Shown piece by piece: positions 46,540 to 58,700 of a stretch of 64,000 bases of DNA. The first letter of the stretch is position 1. Every line of letters starts with the position of its first letter. Where the stretch lies: contig OX375878.1 in assembly GCA_947359465.1 (NCBI GenBank), positions 91,362,377 to 91,426,376 on the forward strand, read 5' to 3'. Under the pieces are notes generated by a model. The model was not told the origin of the DNA. It did no database searches and was given only the letters and a program-made list of their open reading frames with translations. Source of the stretch: Metellina segmentata (taxonomy: Eukaryota > Arthropoda > Arachnida > Araneae > Tetragnathidae). The position numbers and the translations under genes are program-made.

Positions 46540-47270
46540 AGTCAGTATTCAAACCTTGTTTTTAAAAATTCACTTTTAGTTTGTAATGTTATGGGGAGTG
46601 ATTGCAACGATTTGTATATATGAAAAGATTATAAAAGATATGTTTGAGTTTGATTCTGAAAAAACCATAGTTATAATTAGAGCTTCCGTACATCATGCGC
46701 ATAATGCTTCATAATACATTGAAAAATGTGCTAAACTTTTTTGTAAATAGCATTATTTAATTTTAAAATTAAATAATAAAAATTCTTTAAGAATACAGAA
46801 AAGCATATGTACATTTTTTCATATTTATTTATTGCGTTATTTTGAAAGATCAAAAGAAAAACTTAGCCATTGATCGCTTCTAATTAGCTCTAGTGTCCAT
46901 ATATACATGTGGCTTACTTACAAGAAATAAATAACTTTGAAGAGAGAAAAAATAACGCATAATTTGATAAAACAGCAAAACTGTGTATAAAATAGTTAAA
47001 TATAATTGTTTTTCATTAAGATTTGAGTTTTTTATTACATTATTCATTTCCTCCGACCCTTTTGTCTTTATAATACGTAAAACTATGGGAATTGCAAAAC
47101 TCATATCAAAAATCATCAAAACCATTTAAATTTTTGGCAAATAATCTATATCGTAAATAGTGTACTACTTTTTAAAAGAAATGGAATCTTTTCCTAGTCT
47201 CTTTTAGCCCTTCATCAAATCAACTGTTGGAGAAAATTTGCACCTAATGTTCTTTTGAATTTTCTTAAGA
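46540..47270. other. intergenic AT-rich DNA
   Basis: No supported feature. Confidence 0.4.
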
Positions 47271-47272
47271 AA

Positions 47273-48190
47273 CTAGGGGACTCCGCTCCCTGCTCGCCAA
47301 CCCCCGGAGATTGCTACGCAATCCCATTTGGTTTGCGAAGCAAACCAACATTTATTTATCAAGTGCTTTCGCTTTTTTTTTACTTTAACACTTAATGCAC
47401 AGTAAACTGATGGCCGCATCAGCTAAAAACCATCTCCATCTTGTTCCCTTAACAATATTGAATAAACCATGTTAATCTCGTAACTTTCTGATCTGTGCTT
47501 AATCGGCAAACCGTCTGAGAATCGAGCGAAAAAACGAGCATGACGTCACAGCGAGTTTCAAGGGCATCTGACAAACCCGTTAGTCAGAAAATTTAACCTT
47601 TATTTCCATGAACACAATCACTTTACGATCTAAAAAATACGAAATTTGTCTGACCAAAATTTGATCGTATCGAGTTTATTTATTAACCAATTACAAAAAT
47701 AATTGTACCGTTAGAAAGATGACATTCTAATGTTCCCTGCGATGTTTTCAAATTTACAAACTAATAGTAATAAGATATAGATATGACAATTTTAAAAAAA
47801 GGTTACACAAATGTCCCGGTTTACCCGTTTAAAAAAAAATACATTAACAGGAACCAAATGAAACTTCTAAAAAAACTCGCCAGTATGCAAAAATTTACGT
47901 TTTGAGGTATTCTAAAAAAAATCACAGGTAAAGACTGAAAATTGTGCGTGTTTTGCTCACTCGCGTTAGAAATTTCGCTCTTTAAACTTTGACACTTTAT
48001 AAACCCTAAACTAATAGCCGCATCGGAAAAAAATCTTCTTCGTCTTGTTCCCTGTACAATCTTGAACAAACCGTCTCAATTTTGTAATTTTTTTATCTGT
48101 ACTTTTGGGAAACCGTCTAAAAATCGAGCGAAAAAAGCGAGTTTTCAATCCTGCGGCGGAGGTAACTTTTTTTTAATGTAAAGAGATTTA
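47273..48190 (-). mobile_element. Helitron-type element, 3' end defined, with internal duplication
   Basis: On the minus strand it ends GAGCGGAGTCCCCTAG before host T (47272), with GC-rich foldbacks inside (GATTGC-TAC-GCAATC and TTGGTTTGC/GCAAACCAA at 47328-47348). Further in, two related blocks about 600 bp apart (47383-47560 and 47988-48165) share GCCGCATC, CTTGTTCCCT, GAACAAACC-type, AAACCGTCT and ATCGAGCGAAAAAA. The 5' end is not located, so the upper boundary is approximate. Confidence 0.55.
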
Positions 48191-49388
48191 GGTTTGGAGG
48201 TTTAGTAAAAAAATATATAAATAACTAACAAAAGGAAATTAATCATGAAAAGTGCAAAAAAATTAACAAAATAGTAACTCTTCTCGATATTCATTAAATA
48301 TTTTTATACAAAACATAAAAATATAGTCATGGAAATCCAGAACGATGTAAAAGTTAAATATAGTTCAAAAATTACTTTTACTATTTCAATTAATTATTTC
48401 GAAAGCCATTAGACGACAGCTTGTACTTTACCTACTTCCAGATTTTTCAATTTTATGCTTGCCAGTTAGGAAAATGGAAGTACATAAACGAATGAGAAAT
48501 GCATAAGTAAATGGTGAATTACTTACACAAATCGATGCATTTCAGCATCTAAAAATCTTTTATTACATGAACTGGAAAACTACCGAAATAGCTAACAACT
48601 AGGAAATTACAGTACTAAAACTACCTTCGATTGGGATGGCTAATAGTAATAAAAAGTATTATTTTTTCAAAGACTACCTTTCAAGTTTTATTTGTAAAAT
48701 AAGAAATTTATTTATGCAATTCGTTATGCATAATATGGTTCTTTATATATGATATTCTTAATGCCTAATTTAAACACTTATGGATGTAAGGAGTTAGCAT
48801 CTATTCCAGAGGAAATTTTAAAATATAAGTTTTGTATATTGCATATTTGAAAACGTTAAATTGAACAAACTTAATAAGAAACTTTCTTCCTGTAATGCTA
48901 AATTCTCCATTTTCACGTATGGTATAATCAAACATAGATTGTAGTCATGAAAATTATGCTATCAATTATATTTTTTATTAAAAGAAAACTAGAGATGTCC
49001 ATAACAGCGTGTACAGAAAAAATGATAAATACACACAAAAAAAGCTTTGGAATAAGCTTACTTAAAGTGGCGGTTTTAGGTTTAAAAAGGTTTTGATTTC
49101 CAAAGAATAAAGCGGTCTTAATAAAATTTACGTCTGTTTTTTGTTAGTGTATTTGTTCATACATTATCATAGTATATACTAGCTATATATTTCCATACAT
49201 TATACAAGTATCACATAACATTTATCCAGTATACTTTAATGCAGTTTTCGATATTTATCATATTTTGGTTTAGTGAATATATTATTTGAATTTATTTTGC
49301 TTACATATTTAGGCAAGTTTAATGTTAAAACATCTGAGTAATTTTCTTAAATCAACCATAATTTGTCAGTTTGGAATAAACCGGAAGG
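48191..49388. other. intergenic AT-rich DNA
   Basis: No supported feature. Confidence 0.4.
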
Positions 49389-49390
49389 TA

Positions 49391-50620
49391 CACTGATGTG
49401 TCCAAAATTATCTTTACATGCATAGAATCACGGATTTCTCAAAAACTGTGAACTATAATTTTATGAATTTTTCTGGAATGAGACATAACATCATAACACA
49501 TAAATACAGAGGAAAAAAATTTAAGAACACACGGCATACGATATAAAACTGTACCATGAAACCATAAAAATAGTAATAACATGTGACAAGGAGAGTTCAG
49601 AAAAAAAGGAATAACTCAAAAAAAAACATTAAGGCTGATGAACTTAATATGGAATGTGATTGCCTCTGACTTGTAGATACATATCACCACTGGTAATAAT
49701 GTTTTTAACCACAGTTTGAGGAATTAAGTTCCACTCCTCCAGCAATGCGGTACTCAGGGCATTTATATCTCTAGGAGGAGGATGCCTCCATGTAACTGCT
49801 TTTCCAAGGTAGTGTCTTAAGTTTTCTATCGGGTTCAGGTCTGGAGATTTTGCTGGCCACGGTATTCGCTCAAAGGCTTCATTTTCAAGGAATTCGTCAA
49901 CGAGGTTTGCTCGATGTGGACAAGCTTTGTCGTCCATAAATAAAAAATCAGATCCATATGCACCTCTGAAAAGTCTTACATAACGTTCTAAGACCTCATC
50001 CCTATATCAATGGCCGGTCACAGATCCTCTATTGAAAATGTGTAGGGGCGTACATCCATCAATCATTATTCCACCCCACACCATCACACCGGTACTACCA
50101 AAACGGTTACATTCCATAATGTTCGAAGGAAGATTTCGCGTTCCTTACTCCCACCAAATGTAAAAACGCTTAGAATCAGATGTTAAACTAAACCTCAACT
50201 CATCAGTAAAGAGAACATAGGTCCATTGGTGTTAACTTCAATCCCGATGTTCTTTGCGCCAATTAAAGCGATCCCGCTTGCGTTGTGAAGACAGTGAAAC
50301 ACATAACCTTGGCTTCCTGGCATAAAGGCCTTTTTCATTAAGCCTTCTGTATACAGTTTGCCGTGATACAACAGTTTCCTTGGTGTCTACAAACTCTGAT
50401 CTTAACTGCCGAGCAGTATCCTTCCTGTTACGACCAGCAGTTATACTCATGGATTCATCATTTGACTGATCGTCAACAAAGTAGCCTGGCGATTTCACTA
50501 TTTTTTGTCACTATTCCATATAAATGCGCATTTATACCTTTATCCTGTCATATGATGTTATACTGCAGACTTGGTGATAAGAAACGAAATCGGCCAACCA
50601 TGTCAACTTTCCACAGAGCA
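49391..50620 (-). mobile_element. Tc1-like element, one end visible
   Basis: The sequence TA then CACTGATGTGTCCAAAATTA at 49389-49410 looks like a Tc1-type terminal repeat. No inverse partner is seen past the transposase N-terminus (to about 50830), so the 5' side is probably truncated. Confidence 0.65.
49644..50600 (-). pseudogene. Tc1-like transposase, broken
   Basis: The minus strand holds, in order, a degraded N-terminus (LSPSLQYNII near 50570), a linker/DDE start (TARQLRSEF, VSRQTVYRRLNEKGLYARKP, 50430-50290), and the C-terminal block DDKACPHRANLVDEFL, PWPAKSPDLNPIENL (49937-49790) with an acceptable end GDMYLQVRGNHIPY. The Asp of DDKACPH and the Glu of LNPIENL are the expected second and third catalytic residues. 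Frame breaks near 50240 and 49990 (including a stop in the D1 region) disable it. Confidence 0.85.
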
Positions 50621-50694
50621 TCACGTGACTAATAGTCTCGACTTGTTGGTCACACTTTTTGAAGCTTCTCTCAATACAATGCTCAATCTAATTA

Positions 50695-50828
50695 TATTAC
50701 ACGTCTATGCCTGCAACCTAATGGTTGTAGGCGTTGCAGGCTCGATACATCTTTTTTTTTTATTATTTCTTTTGTGTCTGGTGTAATTTGGTCAAATGTA
50801 TGGCCCTGGCGACTTAAAAAAGCCCCAT
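50695..50828 (+). mobile_element. SINE family 2, partial
   Basis: GTTGCAGGCTCGATACATC corresponds to the B-box region. The T-rich spacer and the end GGTCAAATGTATGGCCCTGG follow as in the 33006 copy. Confidence 0.65.
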
Positions 50829-50978
50829 TCAACACTAATAATTTTTTAATAATTTTACACCTATTCGTTATTTAAAAGTTATTTTGTGATTCCAATAAAT
50901 GGAATGAGAATCTTCCTATTTTGTTAATTTACTTGAGAATACTCAAAAAAGAACTCTCAAGAGCAGGACTTAGTTCAG

Positions 50979-50999
50979 AGAGAGAGAGAGAGAGAGAGT
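50979..50999. repeat. (GA)n microsatellite
   Basis: About ten GA units. Confidence 0.95.
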
Positions 51000-51037
51000 C
51001 CATGAAGTTCGAATGTGATCTGAATAGTTTTGAAATT

Positions 51038-51233
51038 AAAAGGTTACATGGTTTACCTAGATCAAATCGAAGATAAAATTCCATGGAAAATTATGTCTAA
51101 ATCAGTCAATAATCTAAAAACAGTTGAAAATAATAAATAAAGGTTACATGGTGTACCTAGATCAAATCGAAGATAAAATTCCATGGAAAATTATGTCTGA
51201 ATCAATCAATAATCTAAAAACAGTTAAAAATAA
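51038..51233. repeat. direct tandem duplication, ~101 bp
   Basis: AAAGGTTACATGG, GATCAAATCGAAGATAAAAT and AATCTAAAAACAGTT recur 102 bp apart with few differences. Recent duplication; function unknown. Confidence 0.9.
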
Positions 51234-51736
51234 TCAAAACACGAAATGTTCATTAAATATTATGGCGTTTAGAGGACCGGAAAAAAGAAGGCTGATCCAT
51301 TGGAAATTATTTTCTTTGAATACGAGCTTGATGAAGGAAGTTCTTTTCAAATCAAATGTTTTTGCGAAAGAGGGTTACTTGTTAAGCGAGCGGGTAACTT
51401 GAACATTTGCAGCTCATACCTCTCTTCGTAATGAATACATTCAAGTACTTGTTGGAAAAAAAAACTGAAAGCTGTTCATTAAAACTAAATGTATTTGGGC
51501 CTTAGGACCAGTGTTTAGTGTCAGAGACCCCGTTTCAACTTACCACGAATTCCCCCTTGAATAAGGCTGTTAGCAAAGAAATTCTATCCTGCATATCCAC
51601 GCTGTCAGAGCGATGTCTACATTGATTGACAGTGTGTGTAGTAGCGGCCAAGAACAGAGGGACACTATACATCTTTAAATCTTTCTTTGCATACAATAAA
51701 TTGGGCATGGACATATTATATACAATCTGCTATATA

Positions 51737-53257
51737 CACTCACTGCCAAAAGTTAAATCATGAAAAGTAAAATGGAAAAAAAACAAGTACAGCTTTCATT
51801 GACACGAAATGTGGCAGGAAAGTAGCAAATAGGTTTATGTATGAAACAAAACAAAGAATTAAATACAAAGATGAAACCAATATTGAATTTTCATAAATTA
51901 TAAGATGAAGTCATATTGGAGTCATTAACGAAATTATGTAAATCCAAAACAAATAAACAAAACCGACATTAATAAGGTATGTGATCAGCCCTCATCCTCA
52001 TACAAAATTTACAGCGTGTGACCATGCTTTCCATGGAGTGATCAACCACCCCAGAGTCAAGTAATCGCCATTCCTCCTGTGGAGCAGTTTGCAACTATAT
52101 GAGAGAAGCTGGGGATGGGACACGTCCAGACAGCACGGCCGAGAGCATCAAAAAGATTTTCAATGGGATTAAGGTCGGGCGAGTACGCCGGCCAAACCAT
52201 ACGCACAATCATCTCACTGTCCAGGTAGTCCTCGACGATGCCAGCTCTATGGGGACGCGCATTATCATCCATTAAAACGAAAAAAGGACCAACTTCTGCA
52301 GCCTACAATCTCACAGTGGGTTCTAGGACTTCATCCGGATACCAGACAGTCGTCACAGAACCCCGTCTATAGATGTGTAGGTCGGTATCCCAACGAAATC
52401 CTGGCATACACCATGATGCTTCCACCTCGTAATGCGTGATGCTCGATGATGTTCTGGGGCCGATTGCGTGTGCCTTGTTCTCTCCAGACCCTTACACGTT
52501 TGTCCTCTGGCTCCAGGGCAAATCTCGACTCATCCGGGAACATAACGTTAGCCCAATCAGACACAGTCCAATTCACATGTTGCCGATACCAATTTAATCA
52601 TGCCCCTCTGGATTGGGCGGATAAAGGAACACAAACTCGTGGTACCCGGGCGTACAGTCCATTTATATGTAGTCTTTGGTTCACAGTAATGGCAAATATC
52701 GTTTTATCAATGGACGCTGCAACCATAAATGTCACACGTGTGGAGATCCTCTTCGATTCCGCTTCGCTACAACAGCAATATATCACGGGGTCGTAACCCT
52801 TGGGCGGCCGGTCACAGATCTTTGGACAACTGTTTGCCTTGTTCGGAATTGTTTCCATAATCGTGAAATGACGGAATGATGAACGCCGAAGAAAAGAGCA
52901 ACATCAGTGATTGACTGCCGTACTTCAAGGTGTCCCATAGAACGCCAGCTCTCACTATCTGCCATTCGTCTTCTGGACGCCATAGAAACACGTCTGTCTT
53001 GAAAACTAATCGTACGAATGTTCTAAACACTTTTTATTAGCACTTACATGCAACTCCTCTCACCATTCACAATGCTGGCGTCTAAAACGACTGCCTTTTT
53101 TGCATATTTCTCGAAACCGTGATTGGCTGAATTGACAGTTACATAACACATTTGCATACTTCCATCTACCTTTGCAGCAAATTGCAGCCTCTCAAATTCA
53201 GATTGGCTTCTGAAAATTAGCATTTTTCTTTCTGTGTTTATTTTTTGGCAGTGAGTG
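51737..53257 (-). mobile_element. complete Tc1-like element, 1521 bp
   Basis: Flanked by TA on both sides (51735-51736 and 53258-53259). The terminal repeats are CACTCACTGCCAAAA and its inverse (TTTTTTGGCAGTGAGTG at the right). Length is normal for a full Tc1 element. The single transposase gene runs on the minus strand and is broken. Confidence 0.92.
52040..52983 (-). pseudogene. Tc1-like transposase of the 1521-bp element, broken
   Basis: The minus strand order is that of an entire Tc1 transposase: N-terminal HTH (MASRRRMADSESWRSMGHLE, then FFGVHHSVISRLWKQF and GRPR, 52983-52790), second HTH and linker (RISTRVTFMV, GLYARVPRVCVPL, 52745-52620), first catalytic motif (MFPDESRFAL, Asp present, 52545), second (MDDNARPHRAGIV, 52272) and third (WPAYSPDLNPIENLFDALG, 52190-52130). 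Frameshifts near 52790 and 52600, plus breaks between 52367 and 52272 and after 52100, separate these pieces. All three catalytic acidic residues are still readable, so decay is moderate. Confidence 0.88.
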
Positions 53258-53517
53258 TATATAAAATTCAAAAACATACATACACTCACTTATTCACTCA
53301 CTCACTGACTCACTGACTCACGCATCACTCACTCACTCATCACTGATCTCAAGAACTACCAGTCATAGGAAGCTGAAATTTTGCAAGGCGATCCTTATGC
53401 TGTAGGGGTGCACTAAGAAAGGATTTTGAAAAATTCGACTCCTAAGGTGCCTAAAATTTTGGGTCGTAGTTTAAGTCCCTGTAGCCACCTCTGTCTATGC
53501 CCGACTGGAGAAAATAT

Positions 53518-53575
53518 TGGCACAGCTTGACCAAGTCTGGCCTCTGTGTGATAAAAAAAAATCCCATGCACGACC
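53518..53575 (+). mobile_element. SINE family 2, 3' end fragment
   Basis: CACAGCTTGACCAAGTCTGG then CCTCTGTGTGATAAAA, cf. 33168-33205. Confidence 0.55.
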
Positions 53576-55380
53576 ATGGTAGTTCTTATAGCATTTGAGG
53601 GTGCCGGAGAAGAAAACAATTCCCTTTGTGATTTTAGATACTGTAAAACTATCGCAAATCTATCAATTATGCGATATTAGTAAGATAAAAAGTATGCTAC
53701 TTATATAATTTGACTCCTTTAAACTGTGAAACATGGTGATAAGACTTGACACGTAGAACCATAATTTCTTAAAATATAAAAAGATGTCTTGTTTTTTTCT
53801 CAATAATCTTTCAACTACAATACATCGGATCTGTAACGCTCTTGCACGGTCTGAAAAATAATTTTATGCCAATAGTAAGCAATGCCTATAGGTAATAGAG
53901 TTTATATAAATAATTATATCCTTTTTTTTTTTTTTACGCTAATCATGTTCTTGTAACTATATCCTCATATATTGTTTCCATTATGTTCAGTTAGCGTGAA
54001 ATTTAATGCTCAACTCATTCAATCTCTTCGATAAAAAGATGTTTAACCTATTGGGTACATTTGACGACTGAGACTCGTCATGCACTTGTTTTGCCTAAGT
54101 TACGGATGACGAGTCTAATTCGTCATTCAAACTAGGATAAAATTAAACATGTGCATTTTTGTTTGTGGCAAGAGTGATAGGTGTTACGAGACTCTCCTTG
54201 AATCAAATTATTCCATCGTTCTCTACAATAATACACTTTTTATTAATATACTTCATACGTAGAAATATGTATTTACACGGCTGAGTTATCATACGTACAT
54301 TCCTTTTTGGAATGAACGCTGAGATCAGAAGCTGTGCGATCTCTCACATAGTGTTGGCATGCTTATCAAACGAAATTATACGAAAATATAACAGTAACAA
54401 GTGTGCAAACGATAGTACGAAAATATAACAGTAATTAGTGTACAGACGATAATACGAAAATATTAACAGTAACTAAAGTGCAAACGATAATCCTAACTAC
54501 TTTTTCAAATAAATCTATACCCAAGGGATTAATAAGATTTTTCCGGCAAAATTAAAAAATTTAGCTCTTACCAGAATTTTAATTGAAATAAAACGGCTAC
54601 TAACGACCGGTCTTCAAACAAATGTGTCAATGAAAAAAAAACTTTATCGTGTTTCGACTTTCAGATTTCTGTTTCCCTTATATGTAAATAACATGCGTTT
54701 TCTTTTAATAATACATCCTTATGTATTGAAAAAAATTTGAACCAATTAAAGTATGAATTTTTATTTAAACATTTCCAAATTTAAATAAAATTGTACTAAA
54801 GGCGAGAGAATTACAACGAAAACGACTGACCCCTTGGGCTTCAATTTGTCTTTAACTCTTAATTTTTAGCATTTTGAACCATTTATTTGAAACAAAAGAT
54901 CGAATGGATCAAAGAAAAGCGAAAAATTAAATCACTTGCTCTCATCTACATACGTTATAAATGAAGTATCAAGTTGCGGTAATTTTAAAAAGTAATTTAT
55001 ACTACAATCGAGAACAAAAAAAAAGGAACCGTAGAGATTAATTTTAGGTTGACAGTTGATCAGAGTGTTGCCTGTACCTTCGCTGAAATGAGAGCAAAAT
55101 AAACTACTCATTAATCAAAAAATGTGAAATATTGTCTGAAATATTGAAGAATTGTATCCTGAAGCAGAAAAGTGAAGAATGCATGGTATGAAAGAGCACG
55201 ATGGGGAAAATGAGCCTTGACACCTTACGATTGCAGTAACAATCGATAGTCCGAGTCTCATGAATGTAAAAAAATTAAAGATGAAAACATTTTTCCTCTG
55301 AAAATTTGAAAACTCAATTCAAAACTCACATACTTAACAATTCTGGAAACCTGCAACGCAGCATTCCTAGACATGAGCTG
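53576..55380. other. intergenic; one small tandem repeat
   Basis: No supported gene. At 54380-54490 a 37-bp unit (ACGAAAATATAACAGTAA...) repeats three times (starts 54380, 54417, 54454). Confidence 0.5.
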
Positions 55381-55662
55381 GGGCCGTGGTAGCCCTGTTG
55401 GAAAAGTAATGGATTAGCAACCGGAGGGTTGGGAGTTCGAAACTCGGTCCAGGCAAACACGGGGGCTGGTGCGCGCTAAATCTATCGTGGCCTCAAATGT
55501 CTTTTAGTGTGGTGTTGAAGTTTGGAGACTGGGGTGCTAATTCAGGTGTTGACCTCGTCATCTGACCATGGTTCAAAATAAAGAGGTGTTGTCCCCTGAT
55601 CTTTCCCTTCTAGATTGATCCCGGACCGTTGTGTTACTCCAGTGCGACGTTAATTACCTACC
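55381..55662 (+). mobile_element. SINE family 1, near full length
   Basis: Head GGGCCGTGGTAGCCCTGTTGG with B-box-like GGGAGTTCGAAACTC, body (GTGTTGAAGTTTGGAGAC) and tail GTTACTCCAGTGCGACGTTA. About 15 bp just before the tail are missing compared with other copies. Confidence 0.85.
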
Positions 55663-56639
55663 TAGACAAGAGCTCTGACAGCAGGTGATAGGATTTCAAT
55701 TTTAATGCAAGCCCCATATTGGTCCAACATCAGTCCTGCGACACTATAACCGAAATACGCATGCGTATTACAAGTTTTCTACATACAAAATTAAGTATGC
55801 ATGCGCGTCGGATTCTTAATGTGTGGCTTGTCTAAGGTTGATGAGAAGGAATGCCTCCTTCGTGGTTTTCGTCCTGTATGCTAAAATGAAGACTAGTGAA
55901 ATTCAATATTGAAAATTTAAAGAACATATGGGGAACATATTGAAAATTTGTAGAACATAAGAGTACGAGTGGCTTAACCCACAAAAACACGAAAATTCTA
56001 CTATTACCTTTTATTAAGACCTACTTTTTTTGTAATGTGCGGGTTCAAGTATTCTAATATTGCAAAATAACTTACTGTTTATCGCAGAAAAACAAATTTT
56101 TAAAACTTCAAATCATATTGTGGATAAATAAAAATATTTAAGAAATGGTGCCAAGAAAATCGCATTGAGCTCCGCTGGGTATGTTGGTGGTTAGGCCCCT
56201 CTTGCCTCATATAGCCTGTACAACCAATAAAAATTAACAAATATAACAATAATTAAAGTAGCTCATTGCAGCGTAATGATTATAAAACAACGTTTCTTGA
56301 AAAACGTGAGAGATTTTTGCAAAACGGATTATTATCGAATATTCCAAATCCTCATTATGTTTTATTGATTCCGGTACTTTAAAAATTATCATAGCATTGA
56401 TCTAATGACCTTAAGTTTTAAAGCGAAAATGACGTGCCTTGAGATGCCATCAAATCATGTATTGCTACCTAATTTAATTCCAACCATATAAAAAATAGCT
56501 GAAGCTTATGTAAACCATGAATGGCTAGTATCGCACCCAGTAAGTAGAAAGAAAAGGTAGAAAATATTGGAATCGTTGAATTATTAAATATTGGAATCGT
56601 GTTTTCTAGCTGTTCTTGTGCCATAGAAAGCTCAATTAT
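55663..56639. other. intergenic, nothing recognised
   Basis: No supported feature. Confidence 0.4.
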
Positions 56640-56985
56640 GCCTCGTGAAAAAACAGCCGTCAGTCGAGCACATGTCTGAGTTAGGCAGAGGAAGAATTAC
56701 GGATTATTGAGACTGCAAAGTATCTTTCCGAGAAATCCGTGCTCGTATTGAACGAATTGAAGTCACAGTGATACGGAAATGGAATCGGTGAGTGCATGAG
56801 GGACTGACCGATGCGAACGATTGCCAGAAGTCTTGTCACACCACCATGCGATAGGACAAATATCTTGTGGCATGTCTATTACTGTTCGTACTGCAACGTC
56901 AAGAACACTGTCTCGAGAATTAGGGTATGTTGCACAATCTATGTCAGCACGTACAGTTCGACATCTTCTGCAGCAGTGAGGAATT
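56640..56985 (+). pseudogene. Tc1-like transposase N-terminal half, decayed
   Basis: Scattered over frames: LGRGRITDY, FREIRARIERIEVTVIRKWNR (about 56670-56790), then TATSRTLSRELGYVAQSMS and ARTVRHLLQQ (56890-56975). This follows the order HTH1, HTH2 and linker of Tc1-type transposases (TSRT...SARTVRRRL). Multiple stops and no catalytic domain follow. Confidence 0.75.
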
Positions 56986-57094
56986 TTTTCAAGCTTGGGC
57001 AAGCGACAAGAACGTTGTCAACTTTTCAAATAGTGTTTGTTCTCTCGCAGCGCGCGCAATAGTAAATCTCCTATTGTTCCTTTATAAGAACCAC

Positions 57095-57290
57095 TTTGTG
57101 CACTTAGGATAGTACAGTAATTAAAATCTGTGTATTTAGGATAGTGCAGTAATAATAATAGTCTGTGTACTTTGAGTAGAACAGTAATTAAAGTCTGAGT
57201 ACTTAGGATAGTGCAGTAATAATAATGGTCTGTGTACTTACAGTAGAACAGTAATTAAAGTCTGCGTACTTAGGGTAGTACAGGTGTTCA
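57095..57290. repeat. tandem repeat, ~33/67-bp unit
   Basis: GTACTTAGGATAGTGCAGTAAT-like units (shown in part) repeat about six times, alternating with TAATAATGGTCTGTG and TTAAAGTCTG spacers. Confidence 0.8.
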
Positions 57291-57471
57291 CAGAATCAAT
57301 TATATTAGTTTCAGCCTATACTAAATTTTATGTTTTTGTGTTGGAGCCACGTCGAAGATAATTACTTTCATTCTTGCAACTAAAAATATAAATATCTTCT
57401 AATGCAATGCTAGAATGCAAACGTAAGTTTTTATACTGTACAATATATTCCTTCTAGTCGTCAGCTAAATA

Positions 57472-58031
57472 CACTATCCTATAGTAATGAACCGGACGCC
57501 AGCGGATTTGTATGAAATCCGATTACTTGTTTGAGGGTATTTTTTGTCGTATGGGTCTGGGATCTTTTCATGCTGTCCCTGGTAAATTGAACGCCTACGC
57601 CTACATGAACATTTTGGACAGTTAGGTTTTGGCAATTTTATGTAATGAACGAATGTTACTTCCAGGACAACAACGCTCCATGTCATGTTGCAGCCTCTGT
57701 CAAGCAGTGATATCAAGATATGGATGTAAATCGTCTTCCCTGGCCCGCTCATAGTCCCGATCTAAGCCCTATAGAATATTTGTGTGACTAGTTAGAGCGA
57801 TGCTTACAGACCAGGGAACCACGTCCGAAATCTACTGCTGAGCTGGCGACATTTTTGCAGCAGGAATGGACCCAAATATCCATAGCTGTGTACCAAAACA
57901 TTGTTGAAAGTATACCCAGAAGGGTTTCTAGTGTAATTGCAGCACGTGGGGGACCATCCCCCTAATAAAGCATGTATTATTTCCCTTGTACCATTACATC
58001 TTGCTGTCCGGTCCAATATTGTAGGGTAGTG
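57472..58031 (+). mobile_element. Tc1-like deletion derivative, copy 2
   Basis: A 560-bp element flanked by TA (57470-57471 and 58032-58033), with ends CACTATCCTATAGTAATG and, inverted, CACTACCCTACAATATTG. It has the same architecture and internal junction as 12793-13363: left end, AAATCCGATTACTTGTTTGA, then mid-transposase. The C-terminal part is longer in frame here: DLSPIEYL, LERCLQTREP, STAELATFLQQEW and RRVSSVIAARGGPSP. In-frame stops occur near 57630, 57709 and 57789. Confidence 0.87.
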
Positions 58032-58460
58032 TATAAGATATATCTATGATAATCTCTAAATGTAATATTTCAACTAGGAAACTGTGATTGTTGATGTAGA
58101 TTATATTGTACATCTTACCCTTCTTGCGTAAAATATATCTATGCTAGATATAATAATATGTAGATAGTAAATTTTTTGTGAGTAAATTCTAGCTTTAAAA
58201 CAATTACTAAATAAATCATGAAATAAGAAACACTTTATAATTTTTTTTCTTCTTGTCTTCAATTACCTATAGACTATTAGGTATACCTACCCAAACGTAG
58301 TATAAAGACGATATATTATTAAAATATTGACCCAAAAATTGTCTCGTTCATTTGTGCATTTCAACTTCCTGCGACCTGTAAAATATTCACGATAGTAATT
58401 CAAAAATTAATTCGTTTCTAAAAGTTAATTCGTGTTTGTTCAGAGTATTGATATTTTTAA

Positions 58461-58700
58461 CTAGCAAAATACCCGACCATACTCGGTTTGAATTGGCTTA
58501 CTCCAGATTGAAGAGACGATCGAAATTTATAATGACTTGCGTTTTTCATAGAATAAAATAATATTTTAACACCTTTCGCCATGTCTTTATAATTTCAACC
58601 ACTTACTTTGGACACAAATCCTACACATGCATATCCATTCATGTAATACTTTTCACATACACGCACCCTTTCTGCAACAAAGCTACAAAATGACGAAGGG
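58461..58700 (-). mobile_element. Helitron 3' end
   Basis: A then CTAGCAAAATACCCGACCAT on the plus strand, with CCGA...TCGG foldback; inverted it ends in CTAG-T. A block near 58603-58640 (ACTTTGGACACAAATCC, then ATGCATAT) parallels the 3' block of the Helitrons at 16689 and 23168. The 5' end was not found. Confidence 0.65.

Larger units (their letters stand above)
51726..53462 (+). mobile_element. Helitron 5' end, split by a Tc1 element
   Basis: TCTGCTATATA at 51726 continues after the Tc1 as TATAAAATTCAAAAAC (53260), then a CTCACTGA-rich stretch and blocks TCTCAAGAACTA, GGAAGCTGAAATTTTGCA and GTAGGGGTGCACTAAGAAAG (53348-53420). These match the 5' part of the Helitron at 23168-23330 closely. 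Homology ends near 53462 and no 3' end was found, so the copy is truncated. Confidence 0.8.
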
